Positions 43,801-56,205 of a stretch of 64,000 nt of DNA are shown piece after piece; the stretch's first letter is position 1; every line of letters starts with the position of its first letter. Under the pieces are notes generated by a model. It had not been told where the DNA came from, ran no database searches, and worked only from the letters and a program-made list of their open reading frames with translations. The DNA is taken from assembly GCF_037392515.1 (NCBI RefSeq), contig NW_027133896.1, forward strand, positions 434,001-498,000, given 5' to 3'. Origin of the DNA: Haliotis asinina. Taxonomy: Eukaryota; Mollusca; Gastropoda; Lepetellida; Haliotidae. A program made the position numbers and the translations under genes.

Positions 43801-46279
43801 CTTGATTTCGGGATTTCTACCTTCAGCAGTAAACATTTCCCTACCTCGATGTACTCTGTTGTTCTTGGTAGGCATAACCAGTCATTTTTTAATTTTTTTT
43901 TTTAGTTTTGCAACATAATTTCGTCTTTTACTAGAATGAACTTTCAATAACAACAAAACACTTTGATTTTCATATTAAAGATAATTATTGAATAGTGCTT
44001 AGATTTATAAGCCACCCTACCCGAGAAAATAACACTTTTTTTCAGCCATTTTTGGGGGGTTAATCTAGGAACATTTCGATAATATTTCTGCACTATAAAT
44101 AAATATGTTTTAGTGTTCCAGTTTTGTAATGGTATCCTGACTATCCATTTTTGTGATGACAGTCACATAATGACATCATACAGTATGGGAATCTGGCCTT
44201 GTAAGAGTAGCCCCCATGTCAGTGATTTTAAAGGGTTTTTTTTATATTTTTTTTGTTTTGTTTTGTTTTTCAATTTGTAAGAATTTTTTGTTTGCTTTCT
44301 TGTACAAAGATTTCATGGTTAATGTCTAAAGGTGAGTAAACCATCATCAAAATGTAAGCATACATATTCATTGTCATGGTGCAACAGGCCTTTCTGTTCC
44401 AAACCGTAAAATTTTAAGAAAAGAATATTTTACAGCTTTCATAGAAATACGTTCAACCTTAAAATTTGAAGGTGATGTGATACAAACATATGTATATGTA
44501 CTTAGAAGTGTTCTATCTGTGAAATTTTACATGAAATTTTACGTGGAGCTAGGAATAATTTATCAAAACACACTTTTTTGTGACAAAAATAAATATTAAA
44601 AAAATTACCAGTATTGAAACACCCGTTCCATCAGAAAGTTACCTCATTTCTTTCCAGACATATACTTGCTCGGGTAATTATTTAAAATATTTCTACACTT
44701 CTGAAAAATATTGGTATGCATTGTACTTGTTTATTGGCACCAAGTGTGTATTTTTTGCAACAAAAGTAAAATATCTAACACATACACCTGCGAAATTTGT
44801 AGCTGACGGAGTAGCTGTTTCTTGGACTTCTTGCTCCTTTCTTAAGACAGGAGCAACCACATACACTTTATACAGACAACATAGCGCCACAACAAATTGA
44901 ATAAATAAAGGTTTTCTCCTATAACATAATCCATAAGATATATATCTGAAAACTAAATTTGGCCCCAGTAACAAACAAATCTCAGCTAAGCCCTTTTATA
45001 TCATTTACAATATCTCATACATGATGGATTTACACCATATCTGATGTTTAGAGGTCAGGGATGAGGTCTGTTTTGGATGTGATCATAAATACTTATGCAA
45101 GTACATTCCAGCAAATACAGCTGGAATTATCCGGGGGGCTTATGTATCCATTTTGGCAGAGTTTAATGTACAACATACGAAGAAAATATTGTTATTCCTT
45201 GAAAGAGTACCTAGTCTTGTTCTTTCAACTCTATCACAGATTATCAATGCATAGCAGGTATACATGTCTCAAAGAAATCCTAACGACAGCATACAGGGCA
45301 AGTTGCATATGTTAATCATGCGAATCTGATATGACACTAGCCACCAATCTGTTTCTTTTCTGCAAAACATAAGTAGCCTGGCATTTCCTCTTTCTTCTCT
45401 TCATTTGGTCAGCCCATGAGATGATAAATTTACAACATCAAATGTCGTCATGCTCAAATGTCAAGTGCTACTAACTCGTGTATACAAACAGTCTATCACA
45501 TTTTAATTCACTCACTGTCAGTAGTAGTTCATTTTTGATAACAATGTCAGTCTCATAAAAAAGTACGTCTTCTCAATCAGTGTGCACACTATTTAGTTAT
45601 ACCAAATATGTGTTAAAATTGGATTGATCGGCGGTAATAAATGGCTTATATTCGTTCATTAGTTCAAGATGTATCATGTCGCAAGTATTTCGCATCAAAG
45701 ATGACATATCCAAGCTTGTTGACAAATACGATCTCAACTGGCAGGCTCTGTGTGCATCCTTGTTCAGGGGCCTCTCAACATTAATGGGTGGCCCGGGAAC
45801 CAGGATGGTTGCTTCATCGGGAACGAAAGTTACTTCCGGTATAGACGGTGGTGTCGTTTCTATTTTGATTTCGACATCAACACGTTGTTAAAGAAAGAAT
45901 GTATGAGAATTTTTACACACATGTGGGCTTTGCATGAATCTTTTTTTACACTTCGGAACTTTTTACCTTCACAAAGTCAACATTTGACGTCACATTTCTC
46001 AAATTATGAAAAAAGGTGTGTCTAGGTTTGTTGTTATCCTTCTGTCCATTGGTTCATTTGTATTCTTTGTGCAATCAGAAACAACGTTACAAATTCGTGT
46101 AGACGCACCCCACTGTTTTCACCCCGTTTTCTGACCATGTTTTTGTGCTTTCGAGCTGTTTTGGTTATCTCCCCTGGCTATTCTTGGCTTGTGTGCATTC
46201 TAACTGACCAATATTGTTCCCATTTGCCTCGTGTATCATGACACCTGTGTTTTTTGACGATTTGTGGTGACTAGGTGGT
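43801..46279. other. No gene recognised
   Basis: AT-rich DNA with poly-T runs. Two frames were considered: 44693-44974 (-) and 45676-45891 (+, starting SQVFRIKDDISKLVDKYDLN). Neither has a family match or convincing splice context. Confidence 0.4.
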
Positions 46280-46400
46280 GAAGAGAATAATTCGAAGCAT
46301 CAAACACAAGCAGATTCTGTTTCTCGAATTTGTAATCATGAGGCAATGCCTGTTGGGGAGCATGCATGTTTCATAGACTGTCTGTGTTCTTCAACATCCT
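46280..46400 (+). repeat. Segment shared with 50.93-51.05 kb
   Basis: Shares agcagattctgtttc (cagattctatttc), aatcatgaggcaatgcctgt, ggagcatgca and a cttcaacatcctcc-like end with 50930-51045, the right edge of block C. It probably marks the right edge of block B's unit, which makes B and C adjacent tandem units. Confidence 0.7.
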
Positions 46401-47639
46401 CCTTCCTTGTCGTTTTATGGCAGCATAATACAAGCATCAAACTAATTCTATATCCATCGGCAATCTGAAGTTTCCAGCAGTATTACAGCTGCTCCATGTG
46501 GTTCGTGAAGAATAACGTCCCGACCAGACAATCCAGTGATTGTCACGATTCCATACGAGGGTAGAGCATTTGTTTATGAATTGTTCGAAGGACAGTGACT
46601 GAAAGAGTTTAGTTTTACGCTGCAATCAGCAACATTCCAGCTACATGGCGGCAGTATGTAAATAACCGAGTCTGGACCAGACAATCCAGTGATCAACAGC
46701 CGGAGCATCCATCTATGCAATCTGGAACCAATGACATGTGTGAACCAAGTCAGCGAGCCTGACCACCCGATCCTGTTAGTCGCCTCTTACGACAAGCATA
46801 TAGCCACCTTTTGCGGCAAGTATATGTTGCTGTAGGCCTATGCTACCCCGGACTTCACAGTAACAAACTTGTTAACTTTCTAAGTAATCCTATCACAAAC
46901 GCACTGTAATGGACCATTCAGATGGTGTCTTTTCTTACAGTATAAGAAAATAATGCAATTAAACTGCACTGAAATATGACGAAAACTGAAAGACCTCTTT
47001 TTGCCCCTTCCAGTTACATGGGCCTCCATACAATACTGTCAACAGTTGCTAAGAACTTTGTTCAAAATGATTAAACTTAATGAAAAAATAGCTGCTCACT
47101 CTTTCAAGAAGTGTTTTTGCTTATGTCATTATTGATGCAAGAGTAACATTAAAATTCCAAATATGTAAAACGCAAAATAGTCTATAATATTTCAACACTT
47201 TCAGAAGTTGTGAGACGTCCACATTATATTTGAAGACATAGCACGTGTCCAGAATGTTATTTTCAAACAAGACCAAATTTAATTAGATGTGTTCCCACCT
47301 GACATTTCTTTTTTACGTTTTAATAACATTTTTAATCACATTTTGAACGTTTGTGACATATAAAATTCTGCGAAAACCTTTTCCTTAATATTTAACAAAG
47401 ACTATTTTACACCCTTACGAAAATATTTAGAAAATGGGATCTTTATCACAATAATTGGGAGGGGTACTTTAGAAAGTGCTGAGGTTTAATTAAAACAGTG
47501 ATTAATTGTAAATAAACATGTTGAATTTATAACAAATAGCAATATCTGGGACGCTGCGAGAGACCAAACTTACAATATTAGACATAGGCACGGTCTCATC
47601 ACTGCACCAGAAGAATCAACATGAACCCTCAGCCGATCA

Positions 47640-47925
47640 TAACTCCGTGACGTCATGGCATTTGTACTTGAACTCTGACCTTGGTTCGGTGGCCGGTCAG
47701 AGTGTGACTTGATGTGACCACATTTCAGTGGACTTCTGTCAGAAAACTTGTAAATTTTAGACGGCGTTTTCTACCAAGTGTGTCTGTGTATGTTATACAA
47801 TATGAAGTGGAACAACTGCCATAATTTTTCTCCTATTTTTCGAGTTTTAATGTGACGCGGGGTGATCTTTAAAAGGAGCTAGATACTTAAAAAGAGTTAT
47901 ATAACGCTGAACGTTCGATCTACTA
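47640..47925 (+). promoter_or_regulatory. Promoter-like module with single CRE
   Basis: One TGACGTCA at 47648-47655 where blocks A and the 6.8-kb module have two spaced 21 bp. Exactly one 21-bp period is missing, as expected from a slip between the two identical octamers. TATATAA is kept at 47898-47904, 250 bp downstream, with tcacgtgacc after it. Confidence 0.4.
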
Positions 47926-50199
47926 AGTCACGTGACCATCGTCATACTTGAGAACCAGCAAAGGGTGCCACAGTCAGGTGATAACAAGTGTGACAATTCA
48001 TTTCACATTTCTAACACTGGTGAGTGAGTTTTGTTTTATGCCACACTCCGCAACATTCCAGCTATATGGCAACAGTCGGTAAATACTTCACCGAGTCGGG
48101 ACCAGACAAATCCAGTGATCAACAGCAGGAGCATCGATCTGCAACAACGTGTCAACGAAGTCAGCGAGCCGAACCAACCGATCCCGTTAATCGCCTATTA
48201 TGACAAGCAGAGGTTACTCAAGATCAATATTCTAACCTGGACCTTCACGGGTCTCAAACTATATACTACCAGATATATATTATTTTTGTTTTTGTTTCAG
48301 TGAGCAATGTGCAAACAGCATCTTTTGATACTCGTGTTCCTGTGTAATTTGAGTGCTACGATATTTTTTGTTTGCAAACAAAAGAGCCTGTAACTGCTGG
48401 GCAGTGAAAAAATACATTAACACATTTAAAGTGTCTGTGCTACAGAAACTGCACAATCGACTGTTAAATGTCACATCGGTAGTATTTCAGCTTGTGGCTA
48501 AACAAGCTCAACATTCATAACACATAACGTTAAATTATGAAAAACGAAGGACAGTAACAACAAGAAGTATATCACCGATATTAATACATAACAAGTATGT
48601 AAATACAAACCTTTTAAGTATTGTATACCATGAAAACATACTCCAACATTTAAACTTGGATCACCATAAAGGGACCATGGTGACTTGAAGTACGTTTGAT
48701 GTCTACATGGACCCCACCTGGACGTACATCATTAGAAATTGCAGTCAAAGTTATCTATCTACAAAATATGTTACTCAAAAATTTCATTTTTTCATTCCTT
48801 CAAAAAAATAAATAATCTTATGAAAAAATGTGAAAAAGTCTTGAAAGAGCAGGAACAAATGTTTATGGATAGATATTATTCCTCGACAAACTGGCATAAG
48901 AAACAAGAAATAAGTGTAAAAAATGAAACAATTACAGTGACTCCGTAGTAATGTTATGCACATCATAAAACTATCACCCTAGCTCAGTGAAAAGAAGAGG
49001 AAACGATTGGACTTACTCTGAAGAACACAGGCAATTCTGCGCTTTGATTTTAACTTTCTGTTGCATTGTACGCACGTGTGTTTGTTTGTTGCTTAACACC
49101 ACCATTACCAATATTCCATATGGCGGCATCTGTACATAATGGAGTCTGGACCAGACAATCCACTGATCAACAGCAAAATGCTGGCTCTTACATGCATGGG
49201 TTTACAATTCTAACTCAGATCTTCCAGGCATGTAAACAACGCACTTCTAATAAATAAGTCTACAATTATACTGTCTCTCCTCTAAGTCAATTTAATGTAA
49301 ATTCAGCTGAAATTCTGGTTAAAAATATTGTTACAGCTACATGGCTCCATTTCTGTGGGTAATGGCAAATTATTTTGACTCTATCCTTCACCTTCACAGC
49401 ATGAAGTATATATGTCACGAAAGGTTCATAATAAAATCAAGTATTGTCGACTTGCTTTCGCAGAAACGTCTACATTTGTCATTTCTTCCAGCAACGGAAT
49501 ATTTATTGATTTGTTCAGCAACAGGTAACTTTAAACAGTCTTACTGTAGCTGAGAAGGGTGGTCAAAAGAGCATCCGTAACAGTTATGTCGGGTGGATAA
49601 TTAACGAAAGCTAGCAGACTCGGGCCACCAGACGTTACATGTTAATTAAGTGTAGCATAAATAATTGTCAGGAATTTAATTCTCGTAAGATCCATGTGAA
49701 ATTGTGCATATTTGTGCCTAAAATCACATAATTTCTGTTTAATTTTCCGTTGCATGTTTATCAAATGGCAACAGTCAATCAGCAATTGTTCTGTGCCGAG
49801 AACCCCTTTTCACACGGCGGCCATTGTTTGTACATTGTGAAACCATGCGTAAATTGATACATGTGGTGTCGGAATAAAATTGAACTGAAATTATGTGCGC
49901 AGAGCAGAAATGAGTTCACATTTGCCTGTCAAATTTTACAAAGACCGATCCTAAACTCACTTCATGACAATTATTGATGCTACACTGAAATAGCATGTAT
50001 GTCTATGGAAAGTAACTGGCACGGGTCTGTATGTTGGTGCTAGTAGAGCTATGTTGGTGTAGTCTGGTGTTCCTGTATTTCCGTCTTCTTGTGCGTGCCA
50101 GTTTGGAGTTACTTGAAACGGACTCAGTTCTACGGGTTAAGTGTTCTGACCACCCTGATTGCAGTGTAAACCAAAAAATATCAAATTTATCGATTAGTT

Positions 50200-50385
50200 C
50201 AAAAGGTGACTCGCGCTTGGGTGTTTAGCACTGAAATGTACCTTGTGATGATCGCTACCCCGCACACTTTCATACCAGTCGATAAATTCTAATGACGTGA
50301 CAGTGCTTAACCAATACTTGAGAGTGAGCAAGAAGTGAAAGATATGTATCTTGCCCCACTGCTCTCATTCATGCAAATGTTCAGG
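50200..50385 (-). pseudogene. Short frame with hydrophobic leader (block C), truncated
   Basis: Minus-strand frame reading GKIHIFHFLLTLKYWLSTVTSL then EFIDWYESVRGSDHHKVH and FSAKHPSASHLLN before a stop. It is 12 bases longer than block A within the leader, in phase. It lacks an ATG in phase. Confidence 0.25.
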
Positions 50386-51039
50386 GTAATGAGGGATCAC
50401 AGTGAATTCCATCTTGCATTAGATAACGTTTATTGTTTCATGGTATCAATATACGTTTTTAGTTTTTGACATTGTACAGTGTTAAAGTAACAAAACTATT
50501 TTACACATACTGGATAATTTTCATAGCCTTCCATATTTTTCGACTTTTTAAAAGTAAATCTTTCCACAGAAATTCTGATTAATGTAAAAAAACATGCAAC
50601 TTAGCTGATGTTTTATTTAAAACGTGGAAAGTTAACAAGTAAAACATTTATTCACAAATCAACTGAACTGTTTCTTTTAGCTATCTTTTCAACCTGTTTC
50701 AATAGGCAGATTATGTATTGGAGGAAAGGTTATCCAGTTGTGTTTGACTCTGCAATACACAACTGCCCTTCACTGCAGTTGAATCAGGCAGTTGACAACA
50801 AGCTAGAAATTATAAAAGACCCAAAACAACAACATTTTAAACAGTTCATGTGGTAAATACGACTTCTCGACTTCTACCACCAGTAGTATATATTTGTGGT
50901 TCATGAGACCTGCGACTTGTGAGGAGAATGCAGATTCTATTTCAGGTGCAGATTCTATTTCATGAGTTCTTAATCATCAGGCAAAGCCTGTTGTGGAGCA
51001 TGCACGTGTTTCAGAGGCTGGTTGAGTCCTTCATCATCA

Positions 51040-51608
51040 TCCCACCCTGAAGATCCTAGGTTGAATAGGTCTTCAGCAACCCCACAAAAGGCGACTGTGC
51101 TTGTCTTAAGAGGCAACTAACGGGATCGGGTGGTCAGTCTCGCTGACTTAGTTGTCATGCTGTCGATCACTGGAGTATCTGATCCAGATGTTGCTGAGTA
51201 CGGCAAATAACTAAAATCACCCACTCACACACTCATCAACAGCTGTCATCGATGTCGTTGCCTGACATCACAATAGATACGGAAAGCTCTTTTAACCATT
51301 GGCAATTCTCTGTTTAAAGCAGGATCGACTTACGGTCTTGGTTACATACTCTGCATTACTGTACTTTCAATGTACGATTGTCGAAACTGGGAGATATATG
51401 GGATTGAATCAATGTTGATACAATAGTACAATAGTAATGGTCGCTGACTTGGCTGACACGTGTCTTCGGTTCCCCAATTGCGCAGATCAATGCTGATGCT
51501 GTTAATCAGTGGATTGTGTGGTCCATACTCGATAATTGCAGATCTCCACCATATAGCTGGGATATTGCTTAGTGCGGCGTAAAACTAAACCCACTCACTC
51601 ATTCACAG
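51040..51608 (+). repeat. Two SINE-like copies in the same orientation
   Basis: 51040-51235 (eroded; actaacgggatcgggtggtc, gttgctgagtacgg) and 51430-51608 (well preserved 3' half; gcgcagatcaatgctgatgc, atagctgggatattgcttag, gtgcggcgtaaaactaaacc and ACTC tail). The second lacks the 5' third. Confidence 0.8.
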
Positions 51609-51649
51609 AGGCCTTGCATTTAACAGGAGCCAGACTATCACTGTGCGTC

Positions 51650-51790
51650 AGTGAGTAGTGAGTGAGTATGATATTGCGCCGCTTCGAGCAATGTGTACGC
51701 TACATCACAGCAGAGGACACCTGAAAATTTGCAAAAGTAATTCACTTCTTGAAAACACCAGACCACACACTACTGGACTCCAGAGTCTGG
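51650..51790 (-). repeat. Probable ACTC-tailed SINE fragment
   Basis: Plus strand begins gtgagtagtgagtgagtatg then attgcgccgcttcgagcaat, the tail side of the tRNA-SINE type (compare 17397-17560). The rest is eroded. Confidence 0.5.
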
Positions 51791-51929
51791 TAAGAGTAAA
51801 CGTGCTGTTGTTTCTGTTCGCGTATCATGTCTGGTGTCCGCCACGTGTATGTTTGTCCAGGACAAGCACAACATTCTAGACACCCGGTGTTAATGTCCGG
51901 CGGTTGATGTTTGTCTGTGTGTGTTTCCT

Positions 51930-52030
51930 GTTTATTGACCTACTCAGCAACATTGCAGCTATACCGGGGCGGTCTGTAAATAATTAGGTGTGAACCAGAC
52001 AATCCAGTGATCAACATTATGAACATTGAT
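51930..52030 (-). repeat. SINE-like fragment
   Basis: cagcaacattgcagctatac, ggtctgtaaataattaggt and agacaatccagtgatcaaca of the common family. It lies 300 bp before the parvovirus-like frame. Confidence 0.65.
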
Positions 52031-52334
52031 ACAAGGACAAGGGCCCGTTAGGTGTAAGAATTGAGAAGCACGTTTATATTCATTAAGCAATTTTGAGACA
52101 GAGATAAAATTGTTATTTAGTTCTGGAAGCTCTAAGAAATTTACTGCTGAACACACGGACTCGATTTGGTACCCATATGGAAATGGTGTCACTAAATGTA
52201 TTGTTATCAAAGCAGTTTTAAGACGCGACCTTTTAACTGCATATACACTAACTGACTAATAATTCATGCACAGAGTAAAACTGTGAAATACTGTGACCTA
52301 TAGGAATACCGGATGTGAACAATAAAAAAAGGCA

Positions 52335-53760
52335 TACATAGTCACCATACCAATATACACAGAAAACGCATGCGAATATTACAAAAACAACTTGAAAAAA
52401 CAAGTAGCGAAAGACGTGTACAAGACCATAAACGAATGGGACGACGAAAAGGACCTAACATGGGGAAAGGATCCAGACAAATACAAACCCAACAACGACG
52501 ACACGGTCAAAATAGAATGGGCAAGCCCACTCTCGTACATCCCGTACAACAAATGCGCAGCATCCATGACGACGGCAGACATGCGAGAATTCGAAAGTCT
52601 GGCACTCAAATACAGAGTGAAAAACTACGGGTTCGAGCTTACGGGATTTCAAGGACACTTCGAGGCACCGGGAGTAAGAGTGAATCAACCGAGACAAGGA
52701 ATACCGCAAAACTTCCAACTGCTCCTGAACCTAGACCAAGACAACAGCTTGACACCACTAAACATAAGCAACTCGATGGACGATCAAGACCCAAACACCA
52801 CGTGGTTCAAAGGAGAAAGATCGAACATATGGCAAAGAGGAACACACAACAACGACTTTCAAGACGCCATGCCGACAGACCCCAAGGACACCATACTACC
52901 AAGACTCATCATAGGAGGAACGTTCCCAGAAAAATGGCTGATAGAAAACACGGTATCGAATGGAGACACCATAGAATGGAACAAAGCAGCGAGAACGGAA
53001 ATGGACCCAAACATATTATACGACCTCTACAACGACCACGAAACAAACGTGATCACACCAGAATCAGACGTGGGATACATACACGAAAATCCATCCAAAC
53101 AGTGGATCATGAACGGAGCGTTGTACGAAAGAGCAGGATGGCCACAAAAACACGAATATTCGATACCACTAAGAAAACAAAACTGGGAAAAACTATCACC
53201 AAAATTCGCACCAGTAACGTTCGAGATTCAATCGGACTGGGACGTAACAAGACAAAGAGTACAAGCGAGATCGGACAGCATGCACACCACAACAAATCTG
53301 GCCTACCAGTTCCCGGAATACGCACCCATAGCTAGCCTGATGGTCTATCCGATGTACACAACATCGGGAAACGCAATGACGCACACGACGGGATTCGTGC
53401 AGGCAAGAATCACCTACAAAGCACAAGTAGAAATGCTGATACAAAACAGAATACCACTGTTCCCACACTTCAATCCTAAAATGCAATTCTGGGCATCGGA
53501 ACAACACAAAAACGCCAACAAATTCAACACACACAACGACAAAGCGACCGAGGACGACAGACAACAAAGCCTACAAGCCAAATTCGTACCGGGAGACTGG
53601 CCAGACCAACCCAGCATAAAGCCAACCATATTCCAGGCGGACAGACAGATAAGCGTGGATCAACCGTCCATACCACCTAACCAACAAGCAGGAGCATCGT
53701 GGGTGATCAAGGAACCGAGATACATCACCACAGACAACGAAAACAACTTCTAGAAAAAAA
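52335..53760 (+). other. Parvovirus-like capsid (VP) fossil
   Basis: Endogenous virus fossil. An uninterrupted frame (52392-53753, about 453 residues, open in phase a little further upstream) is followed by AATAAA at 53793-53798. The protein is Asn/Trp/Pro-rich and lacks repeats. It shows features I associate with parvovirus capsid proteins: an early IPYNKCAASMTTADMREFE segment followed by KYRVKNYGFELTGFQGHFE, and a late TGFVQARITYKAQVEML strand just before the end. Codons are strongly A- and C-ending, unlike anything else in the window. A frame over 52370-53335 in another phase is a shadow. No replication (NS1) gene is seen beside it. It looks whole over the capsid part, with no breaks visible, so the insertion is probably recent. 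Which parvovirus subfamily (hamaparvovirus or densovirus) I cannot tell; identification is by motif memory only. Confidence 0.6.
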
Positions 53761-53870
53761 AGACAGAACTAAATTGTACGTTCGTGTTCGAGAATAAAGT
53801 TCTAGATACAGCAACACCTCCTAGTTGTTTATACCAACCAAACCGAAGCCAAAAACAGGACATGGTATAC

Positions 53871-53914
53871 TACACAGGGGGACCCCCCGGTTCTAGCCGG
53901 GTTCGTTCCTGTAC
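53871..53914. other. Hairpin after capsid fossil, possible viral terminus
   Basis: tacacagg and cctgta enclose two smaller palindromic parts, gggggacccccc and ccggttctagccgg, giving a branched fold. GC-rich in AT-rich surroundings and about 110 bp after the capsid frame. Parvovirus genome ends fold into branched hairpins, so this may be a terminal remnant. The stem is short, so this is tentative. Confidence 0.3.
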
Positions 53915-54514
53915 TCATTATCTATTTATACTTATTTTCCCGAACTAGAATCAACAATGTATCGTATAGTTGATACCGGTATCATAATCAGTTTTAATGA
54001 GATTGTTCTGGAAATGATATCATGCACAACCTGACCACGTGATGCACAGCATGATGAGATTTTAGTATATCGTCATCGCACGCTATATATCGTTAGATAT
54101 CGTAATTCACCCCTTCATTTTATGGCCGATTCTTTGAATAACTATTGGGCAAGCTTTCTATGACTATTGCTAAATAGATTTGTACTGATTCTGTCACCTG
54201 TAGTTTAGTGTGGCGCGGTGTGAGGAGACTGTTCTTCATCGAACACACGGCACTAACATTCCTCACACCCACCACTGACACCGGTCTGAGATAAGTAGTT
54301 AACACTGGGTACTGATGTAGCTTGTACTTCAGGGATTCAATGTACTGGTATTTTCATAACGATAAATAGAGTCTTCTCGATACTAGTCTTTGTTCAATGT
54401 TCTTTTTGGTTACTTATTATTTGCATCTGAGAGTGTGCGGCCTTTGGTGTGAAATGTGAATAAATTGTTGTAGAGTAGTGTTGTGTGCGTGAGTGCGTGC
54501 GTGATATGCCTGCA
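53915..54514. other. No gene recognised; small inverted repeat
   Basis: Contains ggtgtgagga (about 54216) and tcctcacacc (about 54261) as a hairpin-forming pair. Nothing else supportable. Confidence 0.4.
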
Positions 54515-54690
54515 TTCAATGCGTTGCCTAGTGTGTAAAGCTTTCGCTCGTTACGTCTCAAATCCGGTTCTATTTAGAACACGTGCAATATGTGTAGTCA
54601 AGTTCTGACGTACCATCAGTGATATTGCTGGAATTAATTGTTAAAGAACAGTTTAAACCTACTCACTCACTCACTCATTGAGACGGATAC
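54515..54690 (+). repeat. tRNA-derived SINE, eroded
   Basis: A-box-like gcctagtgtgtaaagctttc, then a B-box-like part, gtgatattgctggaattaat, and an (ACTC)n tail (cctactcactcactcactc). Same layout as the SINE at 8.8 kb. Confidence 0.6.
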
Positions 54691-54820
54691 ATTCCATACT
54701 GACACTGGTTACTTCTACACATTCGAGTTATTTATACTTGTGGTCACGTGTATTTATTAGCAGCTCTAAATTAAATGAGTTTTCGTTATTAATTTATTAT
54801 TTTACGCCAACCGCAGCGAA

Positions 54821-54910
54821 TGTGGAACCATACTGAGGTAACATAAATTTATTAATCCCGTATTCTGTGGAACCATACTGAGGTAACATAAATTTATTAA
54901 TCTGGTATTC
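54821..54910 (+). repeat. 45-bp tandem duplication
   Basis: Two copies of tgtggaaccatactgaggta ... attaatc at 54821 and 54866, differing at two or three bases. Confidence 0.9.
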
Positions 54911-55564
54911 TAAGTTGCTAGTTGCTATGTGTGTAGTGATATAATGTAGCCGGCCATATTTGCTCATGTGTTATTCATCTCTAACCTGAAACATGAACAT
55001 GATAATAATGAACTCAAGAGACAAATGACTTCAGTATTTGTTGAATTCATTTTGTCATTCAGCAGGTCATAAGACCCGTAAGTTCAATTTTTCACCATTA
55101 GGTGGCCGACGCTGAGAGAGCTGGATTCTCAGCTTGACGTATAACAGTATGTACACGCTTGGTGCCTTGGGATCATTGTCCGAACAACAGCAACCCTTCG
55201 TACGTATTTTGAGTTGTTCCTCAGCAACCCATGCTTTTTGGAATGTAATCAGATCTGGGCCGGACAATCCTGTGACTCACATCATGAACATTGATCGAAG
55301 CAGCTGACATGTCCAAATGTGACCACTATCCCCTCGTACAACAGAATGGGAAGCTACACACTGTACCACATTACCAGTCACGAACACAGACACAGGTTAA
55401 TTGTTTATGATGTCATGTTATGTGTTTCACTACTGTTTATATATAAGTACCTTTATTAAGACACATTCATCGTTATTGTATCGTATTTCTTTGTTGTTAT
55501 GTTTCGCTGTGAGGACATAGGTCACGTAGATCCGACTGTCTTCCTTCATACATGTGGTGCACAA

Positions 55565-55870
55565 TGACGTAATTACATGGCAGATGAATCGTGTTTTATG
55601 CCGCAATCAGTTGAATATTACCGCAACCTGGGTTGCACCATCAAGTTTACACCATGAATCCAGGAAACCTGGCCACGATAGCTGTAATGCGCGTCTCCCG
55701 GTACAGTGTAGCTAACTGGGCATGGTCGAATGAGTGAGTGACTCTGGTTTTATGCCGCTTTAAGCTATAGTCTAGCAATATCACGAGTCTTGGGCGTGGC
55801 CAGCGAAGGATTATGCTGCCCCACTGACATGCTTGAACTAACCGAGACTGAGTGTGCCTCTACACCATTG
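55565..55870 (-). repeat. Two eroded ACTC-type SINE copies
   Basis: 55565-55730: plus strand gtgttttatgccgcaatcag on the tail side and a tRNA-like head ending gtagctaactgggcatggtc. 55725-55870: gtgagtgactctggttttat, gccgctttaagctatagtc. Both lie on the minus strand. A further small plus-strand scrap of the other SINE-like family lies at 55200-55275. Confidence 0.5.
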
Positions 55871-55979
55871 TCTACGTCAAACCTACTGTTCACCGTTGTT
55901 CTTCAGTTCAGAGAACAGTTACCTGTGGCTGTGGATCTAGCACTATGAAGTCGGAAATAGCATATAGATACAAAAATAG

Positions 55980-56205
55980 TGAGAGTGAGTGAGTTCAGTT
56001 TCACGGCGGTTTGTAAGTAATCGAGTCTGGATTAAACAACCCAGTAATCAACAGCACGAGCATCGATATGCTGAACTGGGAACGGATGACATGGGCCAAC
56101 CACGTCAGAGAGCCTGTCCACCCGATCCCCTTATACTCGCCTCCTACGACAAGCATGGGTTACTGAAGATCAAAATTCTAACCCGGACCTTCACGGGTGT
56201 ATATG
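55980..56205 (-). repeat. SINE-like repeat, long copy
   Basis: From gtgagtgagttcagtttcac through acccgatccccttatactcg and acgacaagcatgggttactg to acccggaccttcacgggt. It lacks about 25 bp on the tail side compared with 41005-41272. Confidence 0.85.

Larger units (their letters stand above)
46605..50900 (+). repeat. Segmental duplication, block C
   Basis: Colinear with block A (26274-31490). Contents: SINE-like variant copy (46605-46865, minus); AT-rich stretch; promoter-like module (47640-47925); SINE-like long copy (48018-48255, minus); an insert of about 470 bp (48360-48838) holding a minus-strand LINE 3'-UTR fragment (48655-48735); SINE-like fragment (49085-49175); an insert-like part at 49625-50010 related to 7.4-7.6 kb; and the peptide-like region (50.1-50.4 kb). 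It preserves the empty site of the L1-type insertion of block A at 47984. Confidence 0.85.

Noticed and set aside
44693-44974. 93-codon minus-strand frame
   Set aside because: No family match, no ATG-context or splice signals, and an equally long frame on the other strand.
45676-45891. 71-codon frame starting MSQVFRIKDD
   Set aside because: The first 30 residues look protein-like, but the frame then becomes low in complexity and there is no supporting splice signal or second copy.
52370-53335. 321-residue basic frame beside the capsid-like frame
   Set aside because: It is the +1 shadow of the longer frame; its Arg/Lys/Thr/Gln-rich content follows from the A-rich codons of that frame.
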